Notes: generated by a model not told the origin, from the letters alone. A stretch of 7,278 nt of DNA from Acidobacteriota bacterium (GCA_021814355.1 JAKAIJ010000129.1:1-7278); one strand, 5' to 3'. Counted from the first letter of the stretch, positions 1 through 6,748 are shown. Made by a program: numbers and translations.

Positions 1-20
1 CGCCGCGTCGCGACCGCTCC

Positions 21-50
21 CCAGAGGGGGCGTCGGCCCGCCCCCTCCGG
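21..50. repeat. GC-rich hairpin, 12-bp arms
   Basis: Arms 21-32 and 39-50 are inverted copies with 11 of 12 positions pairing, including a perfect 9-bp core (24-32 with 39-47) around a 6-base loop. It lies about 105 bp beyond the stop of the radical SAM gene. There is no T-run on either side, so it is not a standard intrinsic terminator. It could be a bidirectional transcription barrier or a dispersed repeat. Confidence 0.5.
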
Positions 51-68
51 CGCTCGCTCCGCTCGCTG
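51..68. repeat. 9-bp tandem duplication
   Basis: CGCTCGCTC at 51-59 is followed directly by CGCTCGCTG at 60-68, so two 9-bp units differ only at the last base. It directly abuts the hairpin at 21-50. This is simple GC-rich intergenic sequence with no visible function. Confidence 0.4.
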
Positions 69-102
69 CCATCCCCTGCCCTCACGCGAGCGGCCCTCCG
101 TC

Positions 103-126
103 GTGGGGGACCTTCCCGTCCCCCAC
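103..126 (-). terminator. possible terminator hairpin of the minus-strand operon
   Basis: GTGGGGGAC (103-111) and GTCCCCCAC (118-126) form a perfect 9-bp stem with a 6-base loop. On the minus strand it starts about 30 nt after the radical SAM stop codon, where a terminator would be expected. The usual run of U after the stem is absent, so either termination is of a non-canonical type or this is only an RNA-stabilising 3' hairpin. Confidence 0.4.
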
Positions 127-155
127 ACCCCCCGCTCTGCGGCGGTTTCCTCACC

Positions 156-1505
156 TTACCCGCCGCTGGCCACCTCCCGGCAGTAGAGTCTCCGGTGGTC
201 CGCCTCCAGTGGACACCCGCCGCCGCAGAGGCTCAGGTGCTCGCAGGCCTCGCACTCGGCGAGCGGCTTCTGGGGCCGGCGGAGCTTGAGGCAGAGGGGA
301 TGGTTCCAGATTTTCCCCCAGGGGTCCTTGAGGATGTTCCCGACGGGCTCGTACCACGACTGGCAAGGAAGGACCGCCCCGTCGGGCTCCACCGCCATGC
401 TGATGCGGGCCGCCGTGCACTGCTTCACGCCGAGGGCGTGCTCCACGGGGTTGAGCTCGCAGTAGCGCGTGGGGGTGTACCAGATGAATCGCAGCCCCTT
501 CTCGCGAGCCCGTCGGGCCAGGGCGTCGAGGAGGGGCACCACCTGCTCGGGGGCCAGTTCTACGCCGGAGGTTCGGCCCTTCCCCGAGTAAATCATGCCG
601 TTCACCGCGAAGGCGGAGAGCCCCTCGGCGGCCACCAGGTCCACGAGCTGCTCGATGCCGTCGGCGTTGGCCCCCGTGAGGGTGGTGTTGGTGAGGACGT
701 AGAGCCCCGCCGCCTTGCAGGCGCGAAGGCCGGCGAGGGTCCCGTCGTAGGAGTCGGAGCGGGTCATGGCGTTGTGGAGGTTGGGGTCCGCCGACTCCAG
801 GGTGACCTGGACGTGGTCGAGCCCCGCCTCCTTGAGCCGCGCGGTGTAGGCCGCGTCGCCGAGCCGCCGGCCGTTGGTGTTGAGCCCCGTCACCAGGCCG
901 AGCTCCTCGGCGTAGGCCACCAGATCGGGCAGGTCGTCGCGCAGGGTGGGCTCGCCGCCGGTGAAGACCGCGTGGGGGATCCCCGCGTCGCGCACCCGGT
1001 CGAGGATCGCGCGCCAGGAGGCCGTCTCCAGCTCCTCCACCTTGCGCCCCGGTTCGTTGTAGCAGTGGCCGCACCGGTTCTGGCACCGGTAGGTGAGCGC
1101 CAGGTCCATGCGCAGCGGCGCCGAGAGCGAGGGCGAATAGGGCTCCACCAGCTCCACCCCCAGGTCGCTCAGCGGGCAGAGCTGGTCGGTCATGGAGAGG
1201 GCCCGCACGGTCTCCCGGACGCTCTTCACGTCGGCCTCGAGGGCCCTGCGCGCCACGCCGCGGTAGCGGCGGCCCATGGCGGCCACCGTCCCCGCCTCGT
1301 CCAAACCGTACAGGAGGTGGTAGACCACCTCGGCGGCGGTCGGGTTCAGATGGAGGATGCGGCTGGCGTCCAGCGTGAGGATGCCCTCGCCCGACGGCTC
1401 CACGCGCAGGTGGAGGCGGTGGGACGCCCCCTCGAACTCCAGGGTCCCGGCGTGGAGCCCCCGCGGAACCGGCTCGACCTTCCTGAACCACTCCTTGAGA
1501 CGCAT
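156..1505 (-). CDS. PqqD-like/radical SAM/SPASM protein
   Basis: A 449-residue cytosolic radical SAM enzyme that should use a [4Fe-4S] cluster and S-adenosylmethionine for radical chemistry. Residues about 40-105 resemble a PqqD-type peptide-binding domain (LTLDASRILHLNPTAAEVVY, then a helical segment). The radical SAM core starts near 131; the cluster cysteines are C141, C145 and C148 (CX3CX2C), with the SAM-binding GGEP at 183-186. The C-terminal SPASM domain has C363, C381 and then C418-X2-C421-X5-C427-X3-C431, with a last C442, matching the auxiliary-cluster pattern of PqqE and anSME-like enzymes. The ATG at 1505 has AAGGGGAG 6 nt upstream. It is the last gene of the operon, 25 bp after the SIMPL gene. 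The exact reaction is unknown: peptide modification is inferred from the domains, and heme-biosynthesis relatives (NirJ/AhbC type) share this architecture in part. I suspect the Cys-Ala tail encoded at 2318-2362 as substrate. Confidence 0.9.
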   Translation of the reverse strand: MRLKEWFRKVEPVPRGLHAGTLEFEGASHRLHLRVEPSGEGILTLDASRILHLNPTAAEVVYHLLYGLDEAGTVAAMGRRYRGVARRALEADVKSVRETVRALSMTDQLCPLSDLGVELVEPYSPSLSAPLRMDLALTYRCQNRCGHCYNEPGRKVEELETASWRAILDRVRDAGIPHAVFTGGEPTLRDDLPDLVAYAEELGLVTGLNTNGRRLGDAAYTARLKEAGLDHVQVTLESADPNLHNAMTRSDSYDGTLAGLRACKAAGLYVLTNTTLTGANADGIEQLVDLVAAEGLSAFAVNGMIYSGKGRTSGVELAPEQVVPLLDALARRAREKGLRFIWYTPTRYCELNPVEHALGVKQCTAARISMAVEPDGAVLPCQSWYEPVGNILKDPWGKIWNHPLCLKLRRPQKPLAECEACEHLSLCGGGCPLEADHRRLYCREVASGG

Positions 1506-1530
1506 GGGGCGCTCCCCTTCCCGCCGGGGC

Positions 1531-2280
1531 TCAGGGCGTCAATTCAAAGGTGACGGCCACGCGGGCGCTCACGCTGATGAGCCCCAGGGCCACGCTCCCC
1601 TCGCCGCCGCCCGACGGGCCGCCCTCGGCGATCTGGACCACGTTCTGGCTGGCCCCGCCCCAGCGCCCGCCCCACCAGGAGTTGTATGGGTACCACCAGC
1701 CCGAGTGCTCCTCCTGGATGGTGAGGGGGCGGCCCACGCGCTGGCCCAGCTCGCCGGCAAGGGCCTTGGCCTTCTCGGAGGCGGCATGCACCGCGAGGGC
1801 GCGGGCCTGGTCCCGGTATCTGCGCAGCGCCGAGGTCTTGAACTCGACGCCGTGGACGGTGTTCGCCCCGGCCTTCAGGACCGCCGAGAGCAGCGCCTCG
1901 AACCGGGCCACGTCGCGCAGGGTCACCACGACGTTCTTCCGGATCAGGAAGCCGAGGAACTCCGACTGGCTGTAGTCCCTCCGGTACTGCGGGTCCACGC
2001 TGAGGTAGTCGGTCTGGATGTCCTTGGCCTCCACCCCGCCCGCCTTGGCGGCGGTCAGGACCGCCTTGACCCGCGCGTCGTTGGCCTGCTTGGCCGCCTC
2101 GAGCTCCTTGTCGAAGGTCTCGACGCCGAGGTTGAGCACCACCAGGTCCGGGGCCACCTTTACCTCGGCCTCGCCGCTCACGGCGACGGTCCGCCGGTCG
2201 CCCGGCTCCGCCGCCCGGAGCGGGAGGGCCGCCGCGGAACCGACGAGCGAGAGAACCGCAACGAGCGTCCAGGTCTTCAT
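1531..2280 (-). CDS. SIMPL (DUF541, YggE-like) exported protein
   Basis: A 249-residue protein of the SIMPL/DUF541 family, which includes E. coli YggE (linked to oxidative stress defence) and the eukaryotic IRAK-binding protein; the molecular function is poorly known. A signal peptide is visible at about 1-24 (MKTWTLVAVLSLVGSAAALP), so it acts outside the cytoplasm. The family opening follows at 32-54 (TVAVSGEAEVKVAPDLVVLN and on), with the conserved block around D88-Y99 and a final beta-strand VSARVAVTFEL. The ATG at 2280 is chosen because it puts the signal peptide at the N terminus and has GGAGGG 7 nt upstream; reading to an upstream start at 2349 would add a Pro/Ala-rich stretch that is really the overlapping tail region of the preceding gene. 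It lies 22 bp after the DUF2207-like gene and 25 bp before the radical SAM gene. Odd: residues 195-209 form a Trp/Tyr/Gly-rich loop (WWYPYNSWWGGRWGG). Confidence 0.88.
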   Translation of the reverse strand: MKTWTLVAVLSLVGSAAALPLRAAEPGDRRTVAVSGEAEVKVAPDLVVLNLGVETFDKELEAAKQANDARVKAVLTAAKAGGVEAKDIQTDYLSVDPQYRRDYSQSEFLGFLIRKNVVVTLRDVARFEALLSAVLKAGANTVHGVEFKTSALRRYRDQARALAVHAASEKAKALAGELGQRVGRPLTIQEEHSGWWYPYNSWWGGRWGGASQNVVQIAEGGPSGGGEGSVALGLISVSARVAVTFELTP

Positions 2281-2287
2281 CGTGTCA

Positions 2288-2293
2288 CCCTCC
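2288..2293 (-). promoter_or_regulatory. ribosome binding site deciding the SIMPL start
   Basis: The minus strand reads GGAGGG, 7 nt before the ATG at 2280. It lies in the 22-bp gap after the stop of the preceding gene and argues for translation starting at 2280 rather than at a start inside the previous gene. Confidence 0.75.
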
Positions 2294-2302
2294 GATCCGA
2301 TC

Positions 2303-3892
2303 CTACCGCCCGCCGCCGGCGCAGGCGCAGGCGCATCCGGCGCAGGCACAGGCGCACGCGCAGCCGCCGCCCGAATGGCCGCCGCCCGAGGAGACGGGGA
2401 CGGGGTTGGTGGCGCGGGTCACCCGCGAGGCGAGTCCGGGAACGCTGTCCACCAGGTCGTGGCCGAACCCCTCGATGCCGGAGACGATACTGTTGGCCGC
2501 CGAGGTGACGCCGGGGAGGCCGCCGCCGGGGCCGCTCGCTCCCGGAGCGCCGCCGCCTCCGAGGTCCTGGTCGCGGTGGGAGCCGCCCGTGTAGATCATG
2601 GGCCACCAGAGGGGCACGGGCATGGGCCGGTCCGCGTAGCGCTCCCGGGCCCGCGGACCGAACTCCCGGTCCAGCAGGAGCCACTCGAAGGCCTGCGCGT
2701 AGTCCTCGGCGCCCACCTGGTCCCAGGCACGTCGCATGATCTCCTGGTAATAGGCCACGGACTTGGCGCGGCTGTACCCCTTCATCTTCTCGGAGACCTT
2801 CTTCACGAGGTCCGTGAGGACCCGCGCCGCCTCCGCCTCGTCCAGCTTGCCGTCGTCCTTCACCGCCCGGACGAACTCCTCCTCGTAGGAGAACTGCGGC
2901 TTGCCGCCGGGCAGCGCCTCGAGCCGGAGCGGGTTGCGGCCCTTCACCGCCAGGACCCCTTTCCGGACCATCCCGAAGAGGACCGTGGCCATCACCTTGT
3001 CCACCGGCTCCTGGAGCAGGACCGCCACCTCGGGGACCGTGAGGCCGCGGCGCACCTCCACCCCCTCCATCCCCACGGTGGCGGGCAGGTACTGGAGCCG
3101 GCGCTTGCGGTTCTGGTAGACGCCCCAGAGGATGGAGACGGGAAAGATCAGGAAAAAGAGGCAGGGCATGCAGCCGCCCGCCGTGCGCACAAGGCCGCCC
3201 ACGAGGGCCACCACGGGGTTCACCCGCGGCTCCTTGGGCGTCTCGGCCACCCTTTGCATGACCCTCCTGGGGAAGGAGGCGCCGAAGGTGTACTGGCTCG
3301 AGGGCGAGGCCTGCGCCACCTCCCAGACGTAAAGGACCCGGCCCTCTTCGATTCGCGAGGAGGTCACCTGGACGGCGTGCCAGCGCGGTTCGTCGGGCCC
3401 GACGCCGCCGGGCAGGAGGAACTCGCAGACCAGGCGGGTCGTCCCCTCGGTGAACTCGGAGCCGTACCAGGTGGGGCTGAACTCCAGGCTGGCGTAGCTG
3501 GGGTCCTTTTCGTCCGGAAAGACGTGGTCCCGGACCGAGGCCGCGAGGCGGAGCGTGCCCCGCCCGCCGGGGGGGATGGCCCGGGAGTCCAGGTGGACCT
3601 CCACCCCGGGCTTCACGTACTCGGAGGGGCGGATGTCGGAAAGGAGCGCCCCGTCCAGGTCCGCCGTCACACCGCCCAGGTCGTAGTTGCCGCTGGGCAT
3701 CCCCACGTCCACGACGTCAATGGGCTGGCCGAGGTTGGCGAAGGTGAGGGCGTACCGCAGCGTCACCGAGGCGTCTGGGTTCACCGTCACCCGGCACCGG
3801 TTCTCCAGGACCTGGAAACGGTACTGCTGCGCCCCCGCCGCCAGCGGGAGCAGGAGCCCGGCCAGGAGCCAGAGGAGCGCGCGCCGCACCAT
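2303..3892 (-). CDS. DUF2207-like membrane protein with Cys-Ala repeat tail
   Basis: A 529-residue protein resembling DUF2207 predicted membrane proteins (function unknown). A signal peptide spans about 1-22 (MVRRALLWLLAGLLLPLAAG). Residues 23-220 form a beta-rich external domain with two cysteines (C33, C156). A hydrophobic stretch at about 226-258, containing C241-M-P-C244, crosses the membrane and is followed by the basic QNRKRRL, so the rest should be cytosolic. Residues about 280-328 look like a small winged-helix-type unit (LTVPEVAVLLQEPVDKVMAT), then a helical region to 420. From 444 the chain is Gly-rich, ending in SSGGGHSGGG and the tail CACACACAGCACACAGGGR with seven cysteines (511-524). 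The ATG at 3892 is preferred over the GTG at 3922 because it begins the signal peptide and has AGGGGGA 5 nt upstream. It is the second gene of the operon. The tail could bind metal, be modified by the downstream radical SAM enzyme, or form disulfides. Confidence 0.8.
   Translation of the reverse strand: MVRRALLWLLAGLLLPLAAGAQQYRFQVLENRCRVTVNPDASVTLRYALTFANLGQPIDVVDVGMPSGNYDLGGVTADLDGALLSDIRPSEYVKPGVEVHLDSRAIPPGGRGTLRLAASVRDHVFPDEKDPSYASLEFSPTWYGSEFTEGTTRLVCEFLLPGGVGPDEPRWHAVQVTSSRIEEGRVLYVWEVAQASPSSQYTFGASFPRRVMQRVAETPKEPRVNPVVALVGGLVRTAGGCMPCLFFLIFPVSILWGVYQNRKRRLQYLPATVGMEGVEVRRGLTVPEVAVLLQEPVDKVMATVLFGMVRKGVLAVKGRNPLRLEALPGGKPQFSYEEEFVRAVKDDGKLDEAEAARVLTDLVKKVSEKMKGYSRAKSVAYYQEIMRRAWDQVGAEDYAQAFEWLLLDREFGPRARERYADRPMPVPLWWPMIYTGGSHRDQDLGGGGAPGASGPGGGLPGVTSAANSIVSGIEGFGHDLVDSVPGLASRVTRATNPVPVSSGGGHSGGGCACACACAGCACACAGGGR
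2318..2362 (-). repeat. Cys-Ala coding repeat (7 Cys in 15 residues)
   Basis: Residues 511-525 of the membrane protein alternate Cys and Ala as (CA)4-G-(CA)3. Codons are mostly TGC and GCC, with one TGT (C515), one GCG (A512) and the GGA glycine breaking the pattern. This gives a hexameric GC-rich DNA repeat that could expand or contract by slippage. It is flanked by GGGHSGGG before and GGGR after. Confidence 0.9.
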
Positions 3893-3942
3893 GAGAATCC
3901 CCCTGGGAAACACCGGCGCCACTCAGCGGCCGGTGGAACCGT

Positions 3943-4335
3943 TCACCATTTCGGTTCCTCCTGCACCAGGTACACGGCGTGACAGTAGCCGCAGGTGACG
4001 GTCATGGTCCCCTCGGAACCCACCTTCACCGTCGCCGCGTCGGCCTGGCCGCCGCAGTGCGGGCAGGTGAGCGCCTTCAGCCCCAGCGCGCCCGGGGGCT
4101 CCTGGGCCGTGCGGCCTCCCGGGTCTAAAGAGCCCGGGGACCCCGCCGCGGCGCCCCTTCCCACACGCAGCCCCGCCACCAGGAGAACCGTGCCGCACGC
4201 CACGAGGAGTCCCCCCACGGCGACCCGGGGGAGGACCTTCCCCGCCGCGGCGGCCTCGGGCGCCGCCGCGGCCAGGAAGAAGAGGCCGCCCAGCAGCCAG
4301 AGGAACACGGCCATCAGGAGCGCGAGGACCTTCAT
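3943..4335 (-). CDS. small membrane protein with C-terminal zinc ribbon
   Basis: A 130-residue protein of no recognised named family. Two hydrophobic helices are visible at about 3-24 and 35-57, then a Gly/Pro-rich linker (60-86), then a zinc-ribbon-like module with C91-P-H-C94 and C115-G-Y-C118 separated by 20 residues, which should bind one zinc ion. A short hairpin topology would place both termini on the same side, probably cytosolic. The first methionine after the Arg-rich upstream stretch is used; the frame stays open to a TTG at 4497, but that extra sequence is low-complexity Arg/Gly/Pro and looks like non-coding GC-rich DNA. The ribosome binding site is weak (only AGGCTGG-like purines upstream), so the start is less certain than for its neighbours. 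It appears to be the first gene of the operon, 50 bp ahead of the Cys-tail gene. Zinc binding is inferred from spacing only. Confidence 0.72.
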   Translation of the reverse strand: MKVLALLMAVFLWLLGGLFFLAAAAPEAAAAGKVLPRVAVGGLLVACGTVLLVAGLRVGRGAAAGSPGSLDPGGRTAQEPPGALGLKALTCPHCGGQADAATVKVGSEGTMTVTCGYCHAVYLVQEEPKW

Positions 4336-4510
4336 GCCCGCCAGCCTAGCCCCGGCGCGCCCAAAAGGCAAGGTGGGAGACCTCCTCCCGCTCCCGCGAC
4401 CTTCCGGCCGTCGAAGGCGCAAGCCGGCGGGGGGCCGCCGCCGCCCCGCGAAGGGGCCGGGGCGCCCCGTGTGTCCCCGCATCTTCCTGGTTTTCAAGAC
4501 CTTTGGTTTC
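4336..4510. other. divergent intergenic region
   Basis: Spacer between the minus-strand operon and the promoter of the plus-strand EF-G2 gene. It is very GC-rich at 4380-4480, with several short overlapping self-complementary GC stretches that I cannot resolve into one structure. The promoter of the minus operon should be here, but I see no convincing one. Confidence 0.5.
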
Positions 4511-4540
4511 TTGACGCGGGCGCCGTCGTGCCGCTAGAAT
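4511..4540 (+). promoter_or_regulatory. sigma70-type promoter of the EF-G2 gene
   Basis: TTGACG (-35, 4511-4516; 5 of 6 consensus) and TAGAAT (-10, 4535-4540; 5 of 6 consensus) are 18 bp apart. The start of transcription would be near 4547, giving a leader of about 49 nt before the ATG at 4596. The in-frame ATG at 4539 overlaps the -10 box and so would not be in this transcript, which supports the downstream start. Confidence 0.78.
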
Positions 4541-4595
4541 GATTGCTTGCGTCTTTCTGGTCGCGCCGGTGACGGGGTCCCGGCGAGGAGGGGAC

Positions 4596-6692
4596 ATGAA
4601 GGTCTACGGTCCGAAGGAAATCCGCAACGTCGCGCTGCTCGGTCACGGGGGCGCGGGCAAGACGACACTCACCTCCGCCATGCTCTTCGCCTCCAAGTCC
4701 GTGGGCCGGTTCGGGCGCGTGGACGACGGGACGGCCTTCACCGACTACGAGGAGGACGAGATCGAGCGCAAGCTCTCCATCTCCACGGGCCTCGCATTCC
4801 TCGAGTGGAACAAGCTCAAGATGAACATCCTGGACACCCCGGGCTACGGGAACTTCATCGCCGAGGCGCGCGGCCCCGTCCGCGTGAGCGACTCCGCGGT
4901 GGTGCTCGTCTCGGCGGTCTCCGGCGTCGAGGTGATGACCGCCAAGGGCTGGGAGTACGCCGAGGAGTTCGGCGTCCCGAGGGTGCTGGCCGTCAACAAG
5001 CTCGACCGCGAGAACGCCTCCTTCGACCGCGCCATGGCGAGCGTCACCGAGGCCTTCGGCCGCCTTGCCGTCCCCGTCTGCCTCCCGTTGGGACAGGAGA
5101 AGGAGTTCACCGGCGTCATTGACCTCATCCACGGCAAGGCGCACCTCTACAAACACGACGACTCGGGCGCCTACGAGGAGAAGGAGATCCCCGCGGAGAA
5201 GCGGGACGAGGCGGCCAAGGCCCGCGCCGCCCTCGTGGAGGCCGTCGCCGAGCTGGACGAGAAGCTCATGGAGAAGTACTTCGAGGCCGGCGACCTCACC
5301 CCGGAGGAGCTCGCCGCGGCGCTGAAGATCGGCGTGGCCCAGGACAAGATCTTCCCCGTGCTCTGCTGCGCCGCCTCCAAGAACATCGGCGTGGCCGACA
5401 TCCTGAACTTCCTGGCCGAGTTCGCCCCCTCCCCCACCGACCGTCCCGCCTGGAAGGCCAAGGCCGCCGACGGCTCCGAGATCGAGGTCCCGGCGGACGC
5501 GGCGGCGCCGGTCGCGGCCTTCGTCTTCAAGTCCATCAGCGACCCCGCCCAGGGCCGCATCAACGTCTTCAAGGTGGTCTCGGGCACCCTGGGCGGGGAT
5601 TCCAACCTCCAGAACCCCCGGACGGGGACCCCGGAGCGCATGGCGGGCCTCTTCCACATGAAGGGCAAGGAGCGGGTCAAGTGCGAGCAGGCGGCGGCGG
5701 GCGACATCGCGGCCATCATGAAGCTCAAGGAGACCCACACCGGAGACACCCTCTGCGGCAAGGAGCGGACGGTCGTCTTCGAGCCGGTGAAGTACCCCAT
5801 CCCCGCCATCTCCTTCGCGGTGGAGCCCAAGAGCCGCGGCGACGAGGAGAAGATCGCGGCGGCCCTCGCCCGCATGGTGGACGAGGACCCCAACTTCAAG
5901 GTGGGCCGGGACCCGCAGACCAAGCAGCAGCTCGTCTCCGGCCAGGGGACCCAGCACGTGGAGATCGTGGTGGCCCGGGTCCAGCGCCGCTACGGGGTCG
6001 AGATGGTCCTGAAGCAGCCCAAGGTCCCCTACAAGGAGACCATCAAGGGCCGCGCCGAGGTCCACGCCCGCCACAAGAAGCAGACCGGCGGCCACGGCCA
6101 GTTCGCCGACATCCAGATCAAGATGGAGCCGCTTCCCCGCGGCTCCGGGTTCGAGTTCAAGGACGACATCTTCGGCGGTTCCGTCCCGCGCAACTTCATC
6201 CCGGCGGTGGAGAAGGGGCTCGTGGAGTCCCTCGACCGCGGCGCCCTCGCGGGCTACCCCGTCGTGGACCTGCGGATCACGCTCTTCGACGGCGGGTTCC
6301 ACCCCGTGGACTCCTCCGAAATGGCCTTCAAGATCGCCGCCCACATGGGGTTCAAGGAGGCCATGGAGAAGTGCAGGCCCACCCTCCTCGATCCCGTCAT
6401 GAACCTGGAGGTGGTGGTGCCCGACGAGTGCATGGGCGACGTCATGGGCGACCTCAACAGCCGCCGCGGCCGCATCCAGGGCATGACCCAGAAGGGCCAC
6501 AGCCAGGTGGTCAAGGCCCAGGTCCCGCTGGCGGAGCTCCTCACCTACGCCTCGACGCTCAAGTCCATGACCGCCGACCGCGGCTCCTTCTCCATGGAGT
6601 TCGCCTCCTACGAGGAGGTTCCCTCCCAGACCCAGCAGAAGATCATCGAGGAAGCCAAGAAGGCCCAGGAGGCCGAGGCGGCCGCCAAGTAG
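4596..6692 (+). CDS. elongation factor G paralogue, EF-G2 (FusA2) type
   Basis: A 698-residue translational GTPase of full EF-G length. The GTPase domain shows the P-loop GHGGAGKTT (16-24), switch I with ERKLSIS at 57-63 in place of ERGITI, DTPGYGNF at 80-87, NKLD at 134-137 and the CAAS-type G5 at 258-261. Domain II follows near 305-395, domain III to about 475, domain IV with GGHGQFAD at 498-505, and domain V from about 600. Canonical EF-G has DTPGH; here the catalytic His is Tyr83, as in the EF-G2 group that includes Thermus EF-G-2. Such paralogues bind ribosomes and GTP, but their cellular role (translocation backup, recycling or stress) is unsettled. The ATG at 4596 has AGGAGG 4 nt upstream and starts the conserved N terminus. 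The C terminus is a Glu/Ala/Lys-rich helix (676-698). It stands alone with its own promoter and terminator, not in a str-type operon with ribosomal protein genes. Confidence 0.95.
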   Translation: MKVYGPKEIRNVALLGHGGAGKTTLTSAMLFASKSVGRFGRVDDGTAFTDYEEDEIERKLSISTGLAFLEWNKLKMNILDTPGYGNFIAEARGPVRVSDSAVVLVSAVSGVEVMTAKGWEYAEEFGVPRVLAVNKLDRENASFDRAMASVTEAFGRLAVPVCLPLGQEKEFTGVIDLIHGKAHLYKHDDSGAYEEKEIPAEKRDEAAKARAALVEAVAELDEKLMEKYFEAGDLTPEELAAALKIGVAQDKIFPVLCCAASKNIGVADILNFLAEFAPSPTDRPAWKAKAADGSEIEVPADAAAPVAAFVFKSISDPAQGRINVFKVVSGTLGGDSNLQNPRTGTPERMAGLFHMKGKERVKCEQAAAGDIAAIMKLKETHTGDTLCGKERTVVFEPVKYPIPAISFAVEPKSRGDEEKIAAALARMVDEDPNFKVGRDPQTKQQLVSGQGTQHVEIVVARVQRRYGVEMVLKQPKVPYKETIKGRAEVHARHKKQTGGHGQFADIQIKMEPLPRGSGFEFKDDIFGGSVPRNFIPAVEKGLVESLDRGALAGYPVVDLRITLFDGGFHPVDSSEMAFKIAAHMGFKEAMEKCRPTLLDPVMNLEVVVPDECMGDVMGDLNSRRGRIQGMTQKGHSQVVKAQVPLAELLTYASTLKSMTADRGSFSMEFASYEEVPSQTQQKIIEEAKKAQEAEAAAK

Positions 6693-6719
6693 CGCCGCCT
6701 GGGGACGCGAGGTTCCACC

Positions 6720-6748
6720 GGCGGGAGGCGCAGGCCTCCCGCCTTTTT
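6720..6748 (+). terminator. intrinsic terminator of the EF-G2 gene
   Basis: GGCGGGAGGC (6720-6729) pairs perfectly with GCCTCCCGCC (6734-6743) around a GCAG loop and is followed at once by TTTTT (6744-6748). It starts 28 bp after the stop codon, a textbook Rho-independent terminator. Confidence 0.93.

Noticed and set aside
195..1553. Long plus-strand open frame across the radical SAM gene
   Set aside because: It is the complement of a gene with clear radical SAM and SPASM motifs; its own translation has no domain signature and is a by-product of high GC content.
2303..3922. Longer start (GTG at 3922) for the Cys-tail gene
   Set aside because: It would put ten residues before a clean signal peptide, and the ATG at 3892 has a strong AGGGGGA ribosome binding site 5 nt upstream.
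2018..3982. Long plus-strand open frame (654 codons) opposite the Cys-tail gene
   Set aside because: It spans two real minus-strand genes and the gaps between them, is His/Gly/Arg-rich without motifs, and has no supported start.
4343..4371. Possible minus-strand promoter TTGCCT-17 bp-TAGGCT just before the zinc-ribbon gene
   Set aside because: The -10 box matches only 3 of 6 consensus bases and would start the transcript at or beside the ATG, requiring a leaderless mRNA; not strong enough to call.
4494..6500. Long minus-strand open frame opposite EF-G2
   Set aside because: The plus strand has unmistakable EF-G motifs; the complement is a His/Gly/Leu-rich shadow.
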